Shown: piece after piece, positions 1 through 10,480 of the stretch
How positions within the stretch are numbered: position 1 is the stretch's first letter
Layout: every line of letters begins with the position of its first letter
Assembly: GCA_012845835.1 (NCBI GenBank)
Contig: JABAKD010000109.1
Location: 306,429 to 370,428 of the forward strand
Direction: 5' to 3'
Source: Undaria pinnatifida
Taxonomy: Eukaryota; Sar; Phaeophyceae; Laminariales; Alariaceae
DNA: 64,000 bases
Position numbers and translations under genes: made by a program
The notes under the pieces: model-generated
Seen by the model: only the letters and a program-made list of their open reading frames with translations
Told to the model about the DNA's origin: nothing
Database searches by the model: none

Positions 1-36
1 TCGCGTAAAAATAAATATCACTTGCGTAAAAGTGCT

Positions 37-105
37 TGTTGTTGTTGGTGGTGGTGGTGGTGGTGGTGGCGGTGGTGGTGGCGGTGGTGGTGGCGGTGGT
101 GGTGC
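37..105. repeat. GTT/GGT/GGC trinucleotide microsatellite
   Basis: A run of GTT units passes into GGT units interspersed with GGC. It is a plain simple-sequence tract. The rest of positions 1-305 shows no supported gene. Confidence 0.9.
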
Positions 106-313
106 TGCCGCTGTAGAACACGCCCGTATATAATGAAGTAATTTTTTTCGTGATTAAACAAAATGGGAAAGCGCTTGAATACAACAACACCACACTATCT
201 ATACCTACAGCAGCAGTATATTATTTCTCGTGTTTTTCCGGTACACTGCTACTGCTACCACTCACTGCTGTATGTACTCGTAGTACGTGAGACCTGGTAC
301 TTGATACCAGGCA

Positions 314-728
314 GTTTTTGGTTACATTGCTCTTGTTTCACTGCATGCCCGCGGGTCGTCACTCTGACAGCACTCCAGACAGCAGGCGCGTTCGTCTATA
401 CTCACGATTACCGTGCGGTTCGTACGGTGCAGGCAGCCCAACCGCTGTAGTTTGTAGCCGCGAGTTGGTTAGTTGTGGGGACGGGGGAACTCTATGCTGT
501 AGTTGAGTGGATACCCGCGGCCATGTGAGTTTAGTTTGCACATTTGACCTTTTCACTTGTGCGCCTTCTTCCGTATCATGCGTTTTTAGGCGGGAAAGCG
601 TAGTATTTCCCTGACGAATTTTGATTTCACTTGGTTTTTCGTATCTTCTTCCTAGGGCTCCAGCACCTTTTTGTGTCACCACGGACTCTAGATTTTTGAC
701 AAGAGTTAATGTGACAAAACAAACAAAA
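314..728 (+). mobile_element. Short retroposon (repeat family A), 415 bp, AC-rich tail
   Basis: The element is flanked by the 8-bp direct repeat ACCAGGCA at 306-313 and 729-736, as expected of a target-site duplication. It ends in an A/C-rich tail (GTGACAAAACAAACAAAA). A second copy lies inverted at 57293-57727, where the tail has become a perfect AAC run. The copies share the 5' boundary GTTTTTGGTT and most of the 400-bp body. No polymerase III head and no long conserved frame were recognised, so the parent LINE or SINE class is unknown. Short antisense frames conserved between the copies look incidental. Confidence 0.7.
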
Positions 729-736
729 ACCAGGCA

Positions 737-1070
737 TGAGAAAAAAAAGCCTCAAGATGCCTAGCTGTATATTACGACTGTAAAGGCTAGATGTATTATC
801 TACTACTGCATGCGGCATGCGGAGTGTTGATGTGGTACTTAGTGATGGGGAATTATTTGTTTTTTCGGATTTTGATCAGGATTGTGTCAAAAACAAAACT
901 TAACATCACCACATTTACTTCCACATAAATTTATGCACTCCGTGTGTCAATTCATCTCTTGCGTCCATTCGTAGTTGCATTCATTTTCGCAAATTTGATG
1001 CAGCATGCAGCTTGCAAAGATGAGTTAAGTCACAGCTGACGTGTTTAGTTAGAAGCTTCTCGGGTTTTGA
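737..1070. other. Unassigned intergenic stretch
   Basis: No conserved frame, tRNA-like fold or repeat shared with the rest of the window was seen here. Confidence 0.5.
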
Positions 1071-1084
1071 AAAAGGTAAAGTTC

Positions 1085-1556
1085 CAAGGAACCCTCCCCC
1101 CCCCATCGTCTACTATTAGTAGCATCACGCCTATTGTATACCATGGTACGCAGCAAGCCCCCATCAATCTCTTCATTTTCACGCGACCTAACCCCCGTTT
1201 CTCCTCCCGCCACCGTCCCATTTTTGAACCACCGCCCTACTTCTCCCCCGACCGGTGAAACTACTGAATGAAACAATGTAGACTATTATACACAACAAAA
1301 ATTGATTTATCTGTAATTTCCTTTCACAGCTGTCAGATTTTTCCATGGAAAAACGTTTTTTTAAAGATTCCGCGAACAAACTGACTAACGTCACCCTTAC
1401 GGCCCTGGTACAAGCGACACTGTGTTGTAGTTCCCTGGGGATATATTTTTAACGACGAGCCACAAACTTTTTATACGCGCGATCGGAGTATCACAGGCAA
1501 CTTGCAACGTGGACTCTTCTTGACAAAATATTCGATGCCACAACTAACCATAGTGT
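1085..1556 (+). repeat. Decayed copy of the foldback-family module
   Basis: A C-rich segment is followed by the module landmarks: CACAGCTGTCAGATTTTTCC near 1325, CGCGCGATCGGAGTATCACA near 1477 and GACAAAATATTCGAT near 1523. The order matches the copies at 15.4, 33.1, 35.6 and 63.0 kb, but with more substitutions and no clean outer end. Confidence 0.65.
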
Positions 1557-1668
1557 TTAAGAAATCTTAGTATTTCGAGGCACATGCGTAACGCGCAGTT
1601 TGCCAAGGGCGTTATCGACCGATATTGTGTCGAACTCACAACTGACGTATTATTCAAAGTATAGTTAC

Positions 1669-1994
1669 GTCTTGTTTTTTTATAATTATTAATACTTTTA
1701 CTTTCCAGCTTATGTGCAAGCCGTGGTCACAGGTGTCGTCCCTTCTCCCCCCCGGTTCTTGCCTTCAACTTTTATAGAGCATAGGGTTCAGCAATCCCAC
1801 TGCTCGTCGATACGATATCATCGAGTGTTGCTAACTCACGCTCTCGCGCTTTCCGCAAGTCAATTTGTGCACAAGAAAAAGTCCCAACGAATTGATACGA
1901 GTATGCGCTCGGCGGGGTTCGAACTGACGAAACTGACCTATAATACCAGGCTCAACGATAACCTGATACTCCACCGGGGCGACCGGATTAGACC
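1669..1994 (-). mobile_element. tRNA-headed SINE, older copy
   Basis: Reading the minus strand, a tRNA-like head (about 1981-1911) contains a box-A-like TGGAGTATCAGG and a box-B-like GTTCGAACCCC. A body of about 200 bp and an A/T-rich tail ending at a run of seven A follow. The whole unit aligns with the better-preserved copy at 59385-59689. TAGTTAC occurs at 1662-1668 and 1995-2001 and could be the target duplication, but the 5' boundary is uncertain by about 13 bp. The frame of about 100 codons here is incidental. Confidence 0.65.
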
Positions 1995-2039
1995 TAGTTA
2001 CATACATGTGATTTACTACTGGTGGTGACATAATGAAAG

Positions 2040-2920
2040 AATCTGTAAAACATACCTGGTAGTCTATACGAGTAGATGTAGACGATACTTATAATATGTA
2101 GATAATACTCTCACACACGTGGTACGACAGCTCTACGACGTAAGTAGCTAGCACTATTTGGATGGACCGTTTTGTTTTTTAATGGACGTATAGTAGCTCC
2201 CTAACTCAGAGTCTTCGGAATTTCTCAGTACGTCTTTTTGTGATGAGTTTCGTTGTATGCCTAGCTAGGGGATGCCTAGGCGATGGGATTGCCCGTTGGC
2301 TTTCATCCCCCCCCCCGCCTTCTTACGAACATTCTTGGAATTCTTTCCATACTTGCCGTACTTGCTATACTTGCGATTGCCAATCTTGGGAAAGGTGTAA
2401 AGTATACGGTGCAGAGTCCAGACTGAACTCGTAGCTCCTCTTGTGAGGAGCCCATGAAAATTATTCTTGGTGCACCTCTGTAGTAGCACGAGCCTGCATA
2501 CAGCAGTAGTAGTAGTGCGCGACACATATGTCATGTTTCCCTCGTTTTACTTGTATGTACTCTATGCTGTTTGTTTGTTTACTTTGTTTTTTTCAGAATA
2601 ATTGTAAATTGGTTTGGTTTCCTAGGCGACATGCGAGTGGTCGTTTTCAGCCGCGAGTCTTGAGGCCTATTTACTACCAGGTAAGGTAACAGTTTGCGCC
2701 TGGCACGTCCGAACGATTACTTCTGGCTTCTATTTTAATACCTGGTATATATGATCTATTGGCGCATGTATCACTTGCTACAGAGTCTATGATATGCACT
2801 TACTTGTACACCACTTTGATTATATCTCGTATCTTCAATTTTTTTTCCTACTGGGATATCCATCCACTTCGGCAGGAGTCTGTCCGCTTAGGACGAACCA
2901 CAACTACGGCAGTATGCAAG
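2040..2920. other. Intergenic stretch with three TACCTGGTA-type motifs
   Basis: The 9-mer TACCTGGTA or its complement occurs at 2053, 2675 and 2739. A short run of about 10-bp units (TACTTGCCG-like) lies at about 2350-2385. No gene is supported. Confidence 0.5.
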
Positions 2921-2921
2921 T

Positions 2922-3358
2922 TTGCAAGGTCGTGTTCTGTAGGGTACGCACAAAGCCATACCCGGGGTATGTTATTTACCCCGGGTATTACCCTACAAAA
3001 AACGTCTGTGAGTTCTTTAGGACATTCATACCCGTACGCGGTACTTCTGGAAGTTCTGTATGGCATTCATAGCCGTACCCAGAATTTCTGGAAGTTCTGT
3101 ACGCCAGTGCCACAAATACCCCGGGTACGGGTATATAACTATTTTTTTTCCAACCTATGTGAGTTATGTACGCCCGTGCACAATACCCGGAACTTCTGTG
3201 AGTTCTGTATCACTTCCGTACCGTACCCGTAATTTCTGTAAGTTCTGTAAGATCCCCATACCTTAACCCCGAACTTCTGTGACTTCTGTAAGACTGTCGC
3301 ACAAACGATACCCGGGGTACGGGGGTATACCTTTGTTACAATACCCGGGGAGTCCACA
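2922..3358 (+). repeat. Degenerate minisatellite, about 40-bp units, left block
   Basis: Units contain a conserved core close to GAACTTCTGTGAGTTCTGTA plus a linker of about 15 bp ending at CCCG/TACC-rich sequence. About seven units are recognisable. The outer end (2922-2945) is nearly repeated in inverted orientation at 13359-13382 (22 of 24 bp). The same unit type forms the block at 12960-13355, so the two blocks bracket the LTR retrotransposon. Short frames here are products of the repetition. Confidence 0.75.
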
Positions 3359-3360
3359 TG

Positions 3361-3609
3361 TACTAACTCAGGTTTAACAACCCAAAGAGTATATTACGCA
3401 CTCTATTTTGATGTCATATCCTGTCAGTAAAACCAACCGAACATCAAATGTATAGCAGTAGCAGTACGTATAGTATGTGATGGTAGTAGCACCTGCTGTA
3501 GGTCCTGTCCATGTTTCTTTCGTTTCAAACCCGTGGGCACGTATTGTATTAACGAAGGACCTTTTTGAAAAAAAAAAATGATTCTTTATGGATTCGATTT
3601 GATTTGGTG
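3361..3609. other. Sequence between minisatellite and LTR element
   Basis: Nothing gene-like is visible. It forms the immediate left flank of the retrotransposon. Confidence 0.5.
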
Positions 3610-3613
3610 GAAA
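3610..3613. repeat. Left target-site duplication GAAA of the LTR element
   Basis: GAAA directly precedes the left LTR and is repeated at 12414-12417 directly after the right LTR. A 4-bp duplication is usual for several Ty3/gypsy lineages. Confidence 0.75.
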
Positions 3614-4101
3614 TAAGATTCGTAGTCAAAACCGTCGGTGGGTCGTGATCCCACTTCTCTCTGCGTGAGCAGAGTGTTCTCACTGTTGAACTACGACGGC
3701 GGAGTGTGAGACAACACGGGCTGATACAGCAGGCCGTTGACAGAGGGAGAGACAGGACAGGTTGAGATGGACTCACTCCCAGAAGTGCAAGGAGAAGGAG
3801 TAGTAGTTGTTGTGTTGATGTGAGAGCGGTGGGCGAGCAGTTGTCGGTGCTCCCTCAGCTCTCGGATAAAAGGAACAATCCAGCGGGACCTTCCAACGTC
3901 CCGCTGCGGAGAATCCGCTAGGCGGTGTATCCGCCGCGGAGGATCCGTCAGCGGAACGTGGAGGGGAAGGCTCCGTGGCGTGTTCCAGACATGACAATCT
4001 CCCGTGTTCCCCAAGCGATCCTTCCAGAAACGACGTCTGGAAGGTTGAAGGGGTTTCGACATTTTCCCTAGGCGTGTTGGTTCGGGGACATGGTATCCAC
4101 A
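3614..4101 (-). repeat. 3' LTR (minus-strand element)
   Basis: This is 488 bp and matches 11926-12413 throughout by eye. On the coding strand it starts TGTGGATACC and ends GAATCTTA, so the ends are TG...TA rather than the usual TG...CA. It carries a tRNA-like sequence near its 3' end. Confidence 0.93.
3631..3700 (-). other. tRNA-Asp/Glu-like sequence inside the 3' LTR
   Basis: The 70-nt segment folds on paper as a tRNA: acceptor GCCGTCG/CGACGGT (one G-U pair), D stem GTTC/GAAC, anticodon stem CTCTG/CAGAG, T stem GTGGG/CCCAC with a 7-nt loop. The anticodon loop is 6 nt (CTCACG) and looks like tRNA-Asp or tRNA-Glu with two bases lost, so decoding function is unlikely. TAGTTCAACAG (3693-3683) fits the box-A consensus fully, GGATCACGACC (3651-3641) fits box B at most positions, and TTTT (3631-3628) follows like a pol III terminator. 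Confidence 0.75.
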
Positions 4102-4110
4102 TCACCCCCC
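4102..4110 (-). other. Polypurine tract
   Basis: On the coding strand GGGGGGTGA abuts the TGTGG start of the 3' LTR, the usual position for plus-strand priming. Confidence 0.8.
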
Positions 4111-5902
4111 AGTTTTAGTGGTGATAGAGCTCGAACTCCACCAAAACTCAAAAGTAACGGGACCATAGACAAGAGTAACAACACGTCTAGTTGATATACA
4201 AACTTCCAGTGGCGATTCGCTAACGCTCGGCAGTTTGTACACTCCTTTGGACAAGATGGACAAGACAGCATGACAAACTGACAAACTGCTGTAGTACCGT
4301 AGACATGTGGATAAAAATCCGGACATAGGATCGGACATGATAAAATATAGCGAATGACAAGAGCATAATCCTTTCGCATGCGGTATGTTCAAATACATAT
4401 CGCGGACATTGCGGCTGGCCAGCTGTGGATTACGACAAAATATAGAAAAATGATCCTGGACAGGGGCGTGCGAGAGCAACGACAATAAATAAATAACCCG
4501 GGTTTATTAGCAAAAATATGCTAATTAGACGCACGCTACACGAAACGAGTGTGTATACTCATCGTGTGGACAACATGGCTGAAGGCTCAACAGGCGTGAC
4601 ATGAGTCGTATATGCTGGAAAGCAAAACGACTTACCTGACGGAGACAATAAATTATACACCAAACATGTTATACTGCGACAAGGACATTTGGCTGATCAC
4701 ACTACACTTGGCATCTGATGGGTGTTCGAGACCGAATCAGAAGTCAATTGTGGTACACATCAGTTGGCATCTGATGGGTGTTCGAGACCGAATCAGAAGT
4801 CAATTGTGGTACACATAACAGCCTGGGCGGTGACCGAAGTCGACACGAGACAACCGCCAACAGTATACATTTCAGGGTCGCATCCATATAAAAAATACTA
4901 GAAAAAAAAAATGGATAAAAGGCGACAAGTTGACTGACAGTAATCGTGCTTACGGGCATTATGCCGCAGATGTGCAACGATATTGGAGTGTGCAGTGGGA
5001 GACATACAAACGTTCGACAGACAGACACATAATGTATGCCGTAGTTCATCTGTGTCTGTATCAAATACAGATCGCAACAGAATGAGGCATTTTTCAAAGA
5101 CAAATGGTGTGCGCGAACGCTGGATATTTATTATCAATCCAACCACTGGTGTGCTACGGTGCCAAGTACTTTCCAGTACTGAAGAGACAAGTGCCCAACG
5201 ACAACAGAAGCCATGAGATCGACCCCCCATAAAGCGATGGGAATCGGGTCTCTTACGACTATACATCGCGCCAATAAGTGCTAACCTCAGGTTGTACGAT
5301 ACTTACAGTGCATACAGAAGGCAATGCGCAAGAAACCAAACTGCTGAAAATCAAAAGAAAACAAACGAAACCAACAAACTACGCAGGGCACTGCGAATGG
5401 CGACATAACGAAGTCACGAGAATGCTCGTGTGACAGGACGCCGAAGACATTGACAAGTTGGCACACACACTAGACACATGCTCCTTTTGGCTATGCTAGA
5501 CCTGACGGTCACCCCCCCTGCAATTGAGGTGATTTGGTATTTACCATTGCAGGCCTAATGGTACTAGTCAAACTAGTACAGTGGACAGTCTCAATCGCGG
5601 GATCAAAACATGCCGCTGAGCTGGAAGCCAAAATACAGGAAAGTCAACAAAAAGACATAAGGTGCTAAGAATACAGTTCACCACGGAGGGCGAGGACAAT
5701 ACTTTAGAGTGCGCGGTACTCGCACTGGACAACAGACAAGCCATGAGGTGACTACACCTTAAAAGAAAACAACTCCTGAAGGAGCTTGACACATATGATG
5801 GAACAAATAGCACAGGGCTGACATCAGTAGTTGCTCAGTCTGATGTGACAAAATAAAGCGCTAAAACAAGACAAGACGATACAAGAAAAGCCCATTAAAG
5901 TG
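4111..5902 (-). other. 1.8-kb noncoding 3' region of the LTR element
   Basis: No conserved domain or credible long frame lies between the pol stop and the polypurine tract; the longest frames are about 120 codons on either strand with no recognisable domain. A 53-56 bp tandem duplication is present at 4708-4816. Such a long 3' spacer could hold RNA signals or the remains of an accessory gene. Confidence 0.6.
4708..4816. repeat. Tandem duplication inside the LTR element
   Basis: Unit 4708-4763 is repeated at 4764-4816 without change up to the last 3 bases. Each unit holds GGGTGTTCGAGACC, loosely like a pol III B box. Confidence 0.9.
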
Positions 5903-6883
5903 CTATGGGACATCCGCGGGGACAGAATGAGACTTCCGCGTAGGAGGGTTAAAAGCTGAAGAGTCCGTCGACAATACTGCAGCACGGTAGGAAGCAATCA
6001 TATCTCTGCATTGAGGAATGGCGTTGACATGACGCCAGATACCCATCTGGGTAGGATAACCTTCCAACTTGAGATGATATTGGAAGTTGGTGAGAGATGC
6101 TGCTCCTACTCCCCTTTTATGTCCATCAATACTCTCAACCTTGAACGCACCGATCATAACTTTCGACAATGAGCCTTCGAGATCGGGCACGGGAAGAGTG
6201 GTCCCTAAAAATAAATCGTCGAGCGCATCAAGGTCAGGGGCAGGGGACGACTTAGGGACATAGTATTTTTTCATCCGGCCAAGGTGAACAGTAATCTCGG
6301 CGGGGTTGCCATCTTTAGTGACGCGATAAATTACGGGTGACGTTTGCGCTCGTACGGTATATGGTCCACGCCATGGGCTGATCAATTTTGGATTGGGACC
6401 ATCAGCTTCAGTGTATGGGCGGTGGATTAATACTTGTTCTCCAGGTTTGAAACTGGGAAACGACAGGGTCTCATTTGCGACCGCTTGCTTATCCGCTCGC
6501 TCTTTAAGATTACGGCGGGCTAGCTCGTATGCAAATTGCAAGTTTTCGACAGTCTGTTTAGAATAGTCGAGCTGTGATTGCGGTGCGGAGGTGGACGGTA
6601 CTCCAAGAATGAGATCGACAGGTAGTACAGCTGCACGTCCAAGCATCAGGAAATGAGGAGTTTCCTGGAGCGTGGTAGAGTAAGCTGTATTGTGAGCTAA
6701 CTGGACAAAAGGCAACAGCTCTGCCCAATTATCGCAGGACAAGTTGCTGTACATAGCCAACATATTGTGGACAGTGCTGTGTACACGTTCTAAGACAGAG
6801 TTGCCCTGAGGGCGAAAAGCGGCTGTACGCGTTTTCTTACATCCAAAAACTGATTGTAATTCCTTGACCAATTCGTTATCAAA
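5903..6883 (-). pseudogene. pol: Pol C-terminal part: integrase core end, GPY/F-like region and chromodomain-like segment
   Basis: This continues the pol frame after an in-frame TAA at 6886-6884. The catalytic Glu is in NSVLERVHST (codon 6790-6788) and lies 35 codons after the second Asp in HSDQGK (codon 6898-6896), the DD35E spacing of retroviral-type integrases. A GPY/F-like PWRGPYTV follows, then at about 6148-5978 a segment with FKVESIDGHK, YHLKLEGYP, GIWRHVNAIPQC and RDMIASY, matching the order of a chromodomain. Chromodomains guide chromoviruses to marked chromatin. The frame ends at TAG 5905-5903. Whether this part is translated depends on readthrough of the TAA codons. Confidence 0.88.
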
Positions 6884-7057
6884 TTATTTTCCTTGGTCGG
6901 AATGAAGTGTTTCTGGAGGGCCAAACACCGAGAACACGCGTTCGATTAGATGACGAACGATCGTGCAAGCCGCCTTATTTTTGATGGCTATCAAAATGAC
7001 AAATCGAGTAAGATGGTCGATGACAGAAAGGATGAAGCGATTTCCTTGTGATAAGCT

Positions 7058-10000
7058 TTAATACTCGACAAGATCAACAGCGACGCATTGGAACGCGCGC
7101 GTGACAGGGCGGTGTCCCACAGGCAACTTGGGCGGGCGGTGGGATGACTTGCGGTGTTGGCAAGACAGACACGCTTCAATATGAGTACGGACATCCGTGG
7201 ACATGGTCGGCCACCAAAATCTATCACGAATGGTATCGAATGTTGCTTTAAAAGCTAAATGACCTCCAGACGCTGGTAGATCATGACACGAATTAATGAC
7301 AATTTTTCGGAGAGATGTAGGCACTACCAGTTGATCGCGGAAAGTGCTACGCTTCCGTAAGTGACCAGGAAGGTACGACCGAAATAGCAATCCTTCATTT
7401 AAAAAGAAGTAGCTCATCGTGTATTTAGATTCTCCACTAGGGAGTGGGGCCGATGTTGGTGCTCGGAGGTACTCAAAATACTGACAAAATTCCTCTTTCT
7501 GTAGATCGACGAGTTTTGCGGGGTCTACAGTAGGGAAGACAGACACAGCACTCATGAATAATTCACGGTCGCTTTCTACAGGTGCTACGTCATGCAAATT
7601 AGAAGCGGAAAGTTCGTACTCGCGGGGCCCAGGTGGATAGTACGGTCCCTCAATCGGTACATTGCGACAAATGGCGGCTAATCTGGGCTCGGATGGGATG
7701 GGTTCCCCATTGACTTCGCTAAAAGCACGAGACAACATATCAGGCACGACATTTAATTTGCCTGGGACATGTTTGACAGTGAAATCGTAATTCTGAAGTG
7801 CGATCGCCCATCGGGTGAGCATGTTAGAGGTATCCTGCATTTTATACAGGTACGTTAGTGCTTGGTGGTCGGTACAGCATGTGAAATGCTTGCCCCATAG
7901 GTACGGACGCCAGTGGGTGACAGCCCAGACCACAGCACAACACTCTTTCATGGTGGCACTATAATGACGCTGGCTTTTTGAAAAGCGGTGACTATAATAC
8001 GCGATGATATCAAGATCGGAATCGGAGCTGCTTTCGCGTGAGCGTTGAGCGAGAAATGCTCCTACTCCTGCTTCTGAGGCATCGGTATGGACAATAAATT
8101 CCCGAGTAAAATCTGGGTATTTAAGGACCGGTGCGGAACTAAGGGCACGCTTTGCGCGAGCGAATGCTTCACGTTGCGCGGGCCCAAAAGCCTTCTTGAA
8201 AGCGGTTATTTTGACATAATCCTTACGAGTGAGTTCAACTAGCGGTGCTGTTATTTCAGCATAACCGTCTATAAAACGGCGGACATAGTTGAGTGTACCT
8301 AAGAATCCGCGATTATCTTTGATACACTCAGGCTCAGGCAGTGCTAAAATGGCTTTGACACGGTCGGCACTGATTGAAATACCTTTTTCCGAAATGACAT
8401 GGCCAAGATACTCGATTTCTTTCTGACCGAATTGAAGTTTGGTCGGTTTCAAAGTTAAGCCAGCTGCCTGTAACGCTGAGAACATTTGCTCGAGGGATTT
8501 CAGGTGAGCTTCAAACGTAGAATTAAGACAAATAATATCGTCCATGTACGTAAGAATACCCGACTCAGGACCAAGGTGGCCGAAAGTGACAGACATCATG
8601 TGTTGAAACAACCATGGGGCATTACAAACTCCAAAAGGCATACGTTTAAAACAAAACTTGCCGGTCGGAGTGACGAATGCTGTCCGGTCGATGTGCTCTT
8701 CTGCGACGGGTAGCTGCCAGAACGCACTGAGGACATCGGCTGTAGAGATGAATTTGACGCCTGCGACTGCATCCAGACAGGAATCTAAGTTCGGGAGGGG
8801 CCAGCTCTTGCGGACAATGTTACGGTTGAGGGTATGACGATAATCAACACAGAAACGAGGGCTACCGTTCTTCTTTGCGACAAGCGTACACGGGCTACCC
8901 CACGGGCTGGGACGTTCTTCGATGATGCCCCATTCAAGCATATCGTGAACACACTTATCAATGACAGCTTTAGCTCGAGGGTTGGCGCGGTACGGGGGAC
9001 GATCGATAGGTCGGGTGTCAGGAGGCAAAGGAAATGTTGCTTCTGCATTGGTGCAACGACCTAGCTCTGACATTGACAAGGCAAAGACAGGACGGTATCG
9101 AGCGCACAAATCTAGGACAGAGACTTTCTGGTCAGATGAGAGCTTAGTGTTAGTAAAAGCTTTGGACAGGGGACCTTCAATCTCGGATTTGGCTTGAGCG
9201 ATTTCATCAACTGATGTAGGAGTTTTCGCAACGGCATTAACGTGCAATTGATCAGGCGTCACTACGGACACAGTGAATAACTGACCAAGACATAAATCAA
9301 TAGGTAGCGCAACCCCATCAGAAGACAGGTTTGCAATTTGCACGGCTACTGAACCATCAGCAGCATGCCAAGTAGCAAGAGTGCGAGCGACAATAATTTT
9401 CTCGAACACTGACGAGCTACTGGACTCCAAAAACTCAAGCTCAGACATTATTAGGGGTTCTACGACAACAGTAGAATCGTGCGCGGGAAGACAATCAGTA
9501 AAAGCTACGACAAGGGCCTCGTGTCTCGGTTTAAGATCAACACGTTCACGCAACCTGACATCGACTCCTTCTGCATCATGGTGGACAGCAGCGACGGACA
9601 GGTTAGAGTCGCTAGAGACAGTGGAGGGATCGGCGGGGCGGGAGGCGGGGTAGCTAGTACGATGAACTGCTGGTATATAATCACCAGTAGAAGGAAAAGA
9701 CATTAATTGGTTTTCCCAATCAAGAATAGCTCCAAAAATAGACATGACACTGTTATCAAGGAGTATTGAATCGGGACCAAGAGACGGTACAACTAATGCT
9801 TCGACAACGTGCGTAATCGTACCAAGGGTGAGTGAAAAAACAACAAACCCTAAGACATTCAACGGCGAACCATTCGCTGCTTGCAAGGCAACGGCGGTTG
9901 GCGGGACAGGTTGGATAATGACAGAATGCAAGGTTGGGTGTGACTTTAACCATGCATGAGAAACTACAGACACATCAGTAGCAGTATCCACAGTGATTGC

Positions 10001-10480
10001 GGGTACTGGATAGTCTTGTACAGAGCCAGAAATCTGCACTCTGCGAGACGAAAAGAACAAAGAAAAAGGATGGCGTTTGCATGCCAGCATCGAGCTGTGC
10101 CACGCAGTTGTCTTTTTATTATTATTTTCTGGGCGAACATCACCCATGACACTCAGGCTCATGTGGCGTGGCCGCTGAGTACTACGACTACATTCGGACA
10201 CGCACGCAGACACAGGGGTATCATCAGCAAACGTCACCCGCTTGCGCGGACGGAGTGAGCTGGATACCTGACTACTTCGACCTGAGACAAGGACACTCTT
10301 AACAGACAAACCACGGTCGACTCCGTGACTGCTTCTACCATCGACAAGGACATTTGGTACGGGACACTCAGTACCTACTGCTACTGTTGCGATGAGTTTC
10401 CTCTTCGCGCTAACCTCGCCTACCGGACAGGTAGCAAGGTGGGTCCCAACTGCAGGTAGCGCTGCAACAGCTGGGCTCCG
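7058..10480 (-). CDS. pol: Pol: protease, reverse transcriptase, RNase H and N-terminal integrase
   Basis: The frame is open from the codon after the gag TGA (10480) to a TAA at 7060-7058, with no ATG near its beginning, so it is best read as a Gag-Pol extension. In order: aspartic protease with ITVDTATDVSVVS (near 9988; DTA where D-S/T-G is usual), reverse transcriptase with FCVDYR, ISTADVLSAFWQLPV, MPFGVCNAP and catalytic YMDD (8548-8537), RNase H with HTDAS (near 8083), TMKE, TDHQA and DMLSR, then the integrase zinc finger HDLPASGGH and CLSCQ. The frame stops just after the first integrase Asp (AVDLVEY). The first TAA falls inside the integrase core, so a terminated product would have complete RT/RH but no working integrase. 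Confidence 0.95.
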   Translation of the reverse strand, partial: RSPAVAALPAVGTHLATCPVGEVSAKRKLIATVAVGTECPVPNVLVDGRSSHGVDRGLSVKSVLVSGRSSQVSSSLRPRKRVTFADDTPVSACVSECSRSTQRPRHMSLSVMGDVRPENNNKKTTAWHSSMLACKRHPFSLFFSSRRVQISGSVQDYPVPAITVDTATDVSVVSHAWLKSHPTLHSVIIQPVPPTAVALQAANGSPLNVLGFVVFSLTLGTITHVVEALVVPSLGPDSILLDNSVMSIFGAILDWENQLMSFPSTGDYIPAVHRTSYPASRPADPSTVSSDSNLSVAAVHHDAEGVDVRLRERVDLKPRHEALVVAFTDCLPAHDSTVVVEPLIMSELEFLESSSSSVFEKIIVARTLATWHAADGSVAVQIANLSSDGVALPIDLCLGQLFTVSVVTPDQLHVNAVAKTPTSVDEIAQAKSEIEGPLSKAFTNTKLSSDQKVSVLDLCARYRPVFALSMSELGRCTNAEATFPLPPDTRPIDRPPYRANPRAKAVIDKCVHDMLEWGIIEERPSPWGSPCTLVAKKNGSPRFCVDYRHTLNRNIVRKSWPLPNLDSCLDAVAGVKFISTADVLSAFWQLPVAEEHIDRTAFVTPTGKFCFKRMPFGVCNAPWLFQHMMSVTFGHLGPESGILTYMDDIICLNSTFEAHLKSLEQMFSALQAAGLTLKPTKLQFGQKEIEYLGHVISEKGISISADRVKAILALPEPECIKDNRGFLGTLNYVRRFIDGYAEITAPLVELTRKDYVKITAFKKAFGPAQREAFARAKRALSSAPVLKYPDFTREFIVHTDASEAGVGAFLAQRSRESSSDSDLDIIAYYSHRFSKSQRHYSATMKECCAVVWAVTHWRPYLWGKHFTCCTDHQALTYLYKMQDTSNMLTRWAIALQNYDFTVKHVPGKLNVVPDMLSRAFSEVNGEPIPSEPRLAAICRNVPIEGPYYPPGPREYELSASNLHDVAPVESDRELFMSAVSVFPTVDPAKLVDLQKEEFCQYFEYLRAPTSAPLPSGESKYTMSYFFLNEGLLFRSYLPGHLRKRSTFRDQLVVPTSLRKIVINSCHDLPASGGHLAFKATFDTIRDRFWWPTMSTDVRTHIEACLSCQHRKSSHRPPKLPVGHRPVTRAFQCVAVDLVEY

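Noticed and set aside
3631-3700. A functional tRNA gene in the LTR
   Set aside because: The anticodon loop is short and the D loop lacks the usual GG; present in both LTRs, so part of the element.
5903-10480. Alternative genetic code with TAA as a sense codon
   Set aside because: Only two TAA codons in one transposon support it; mutation, base error or readthrough explain them more simply.
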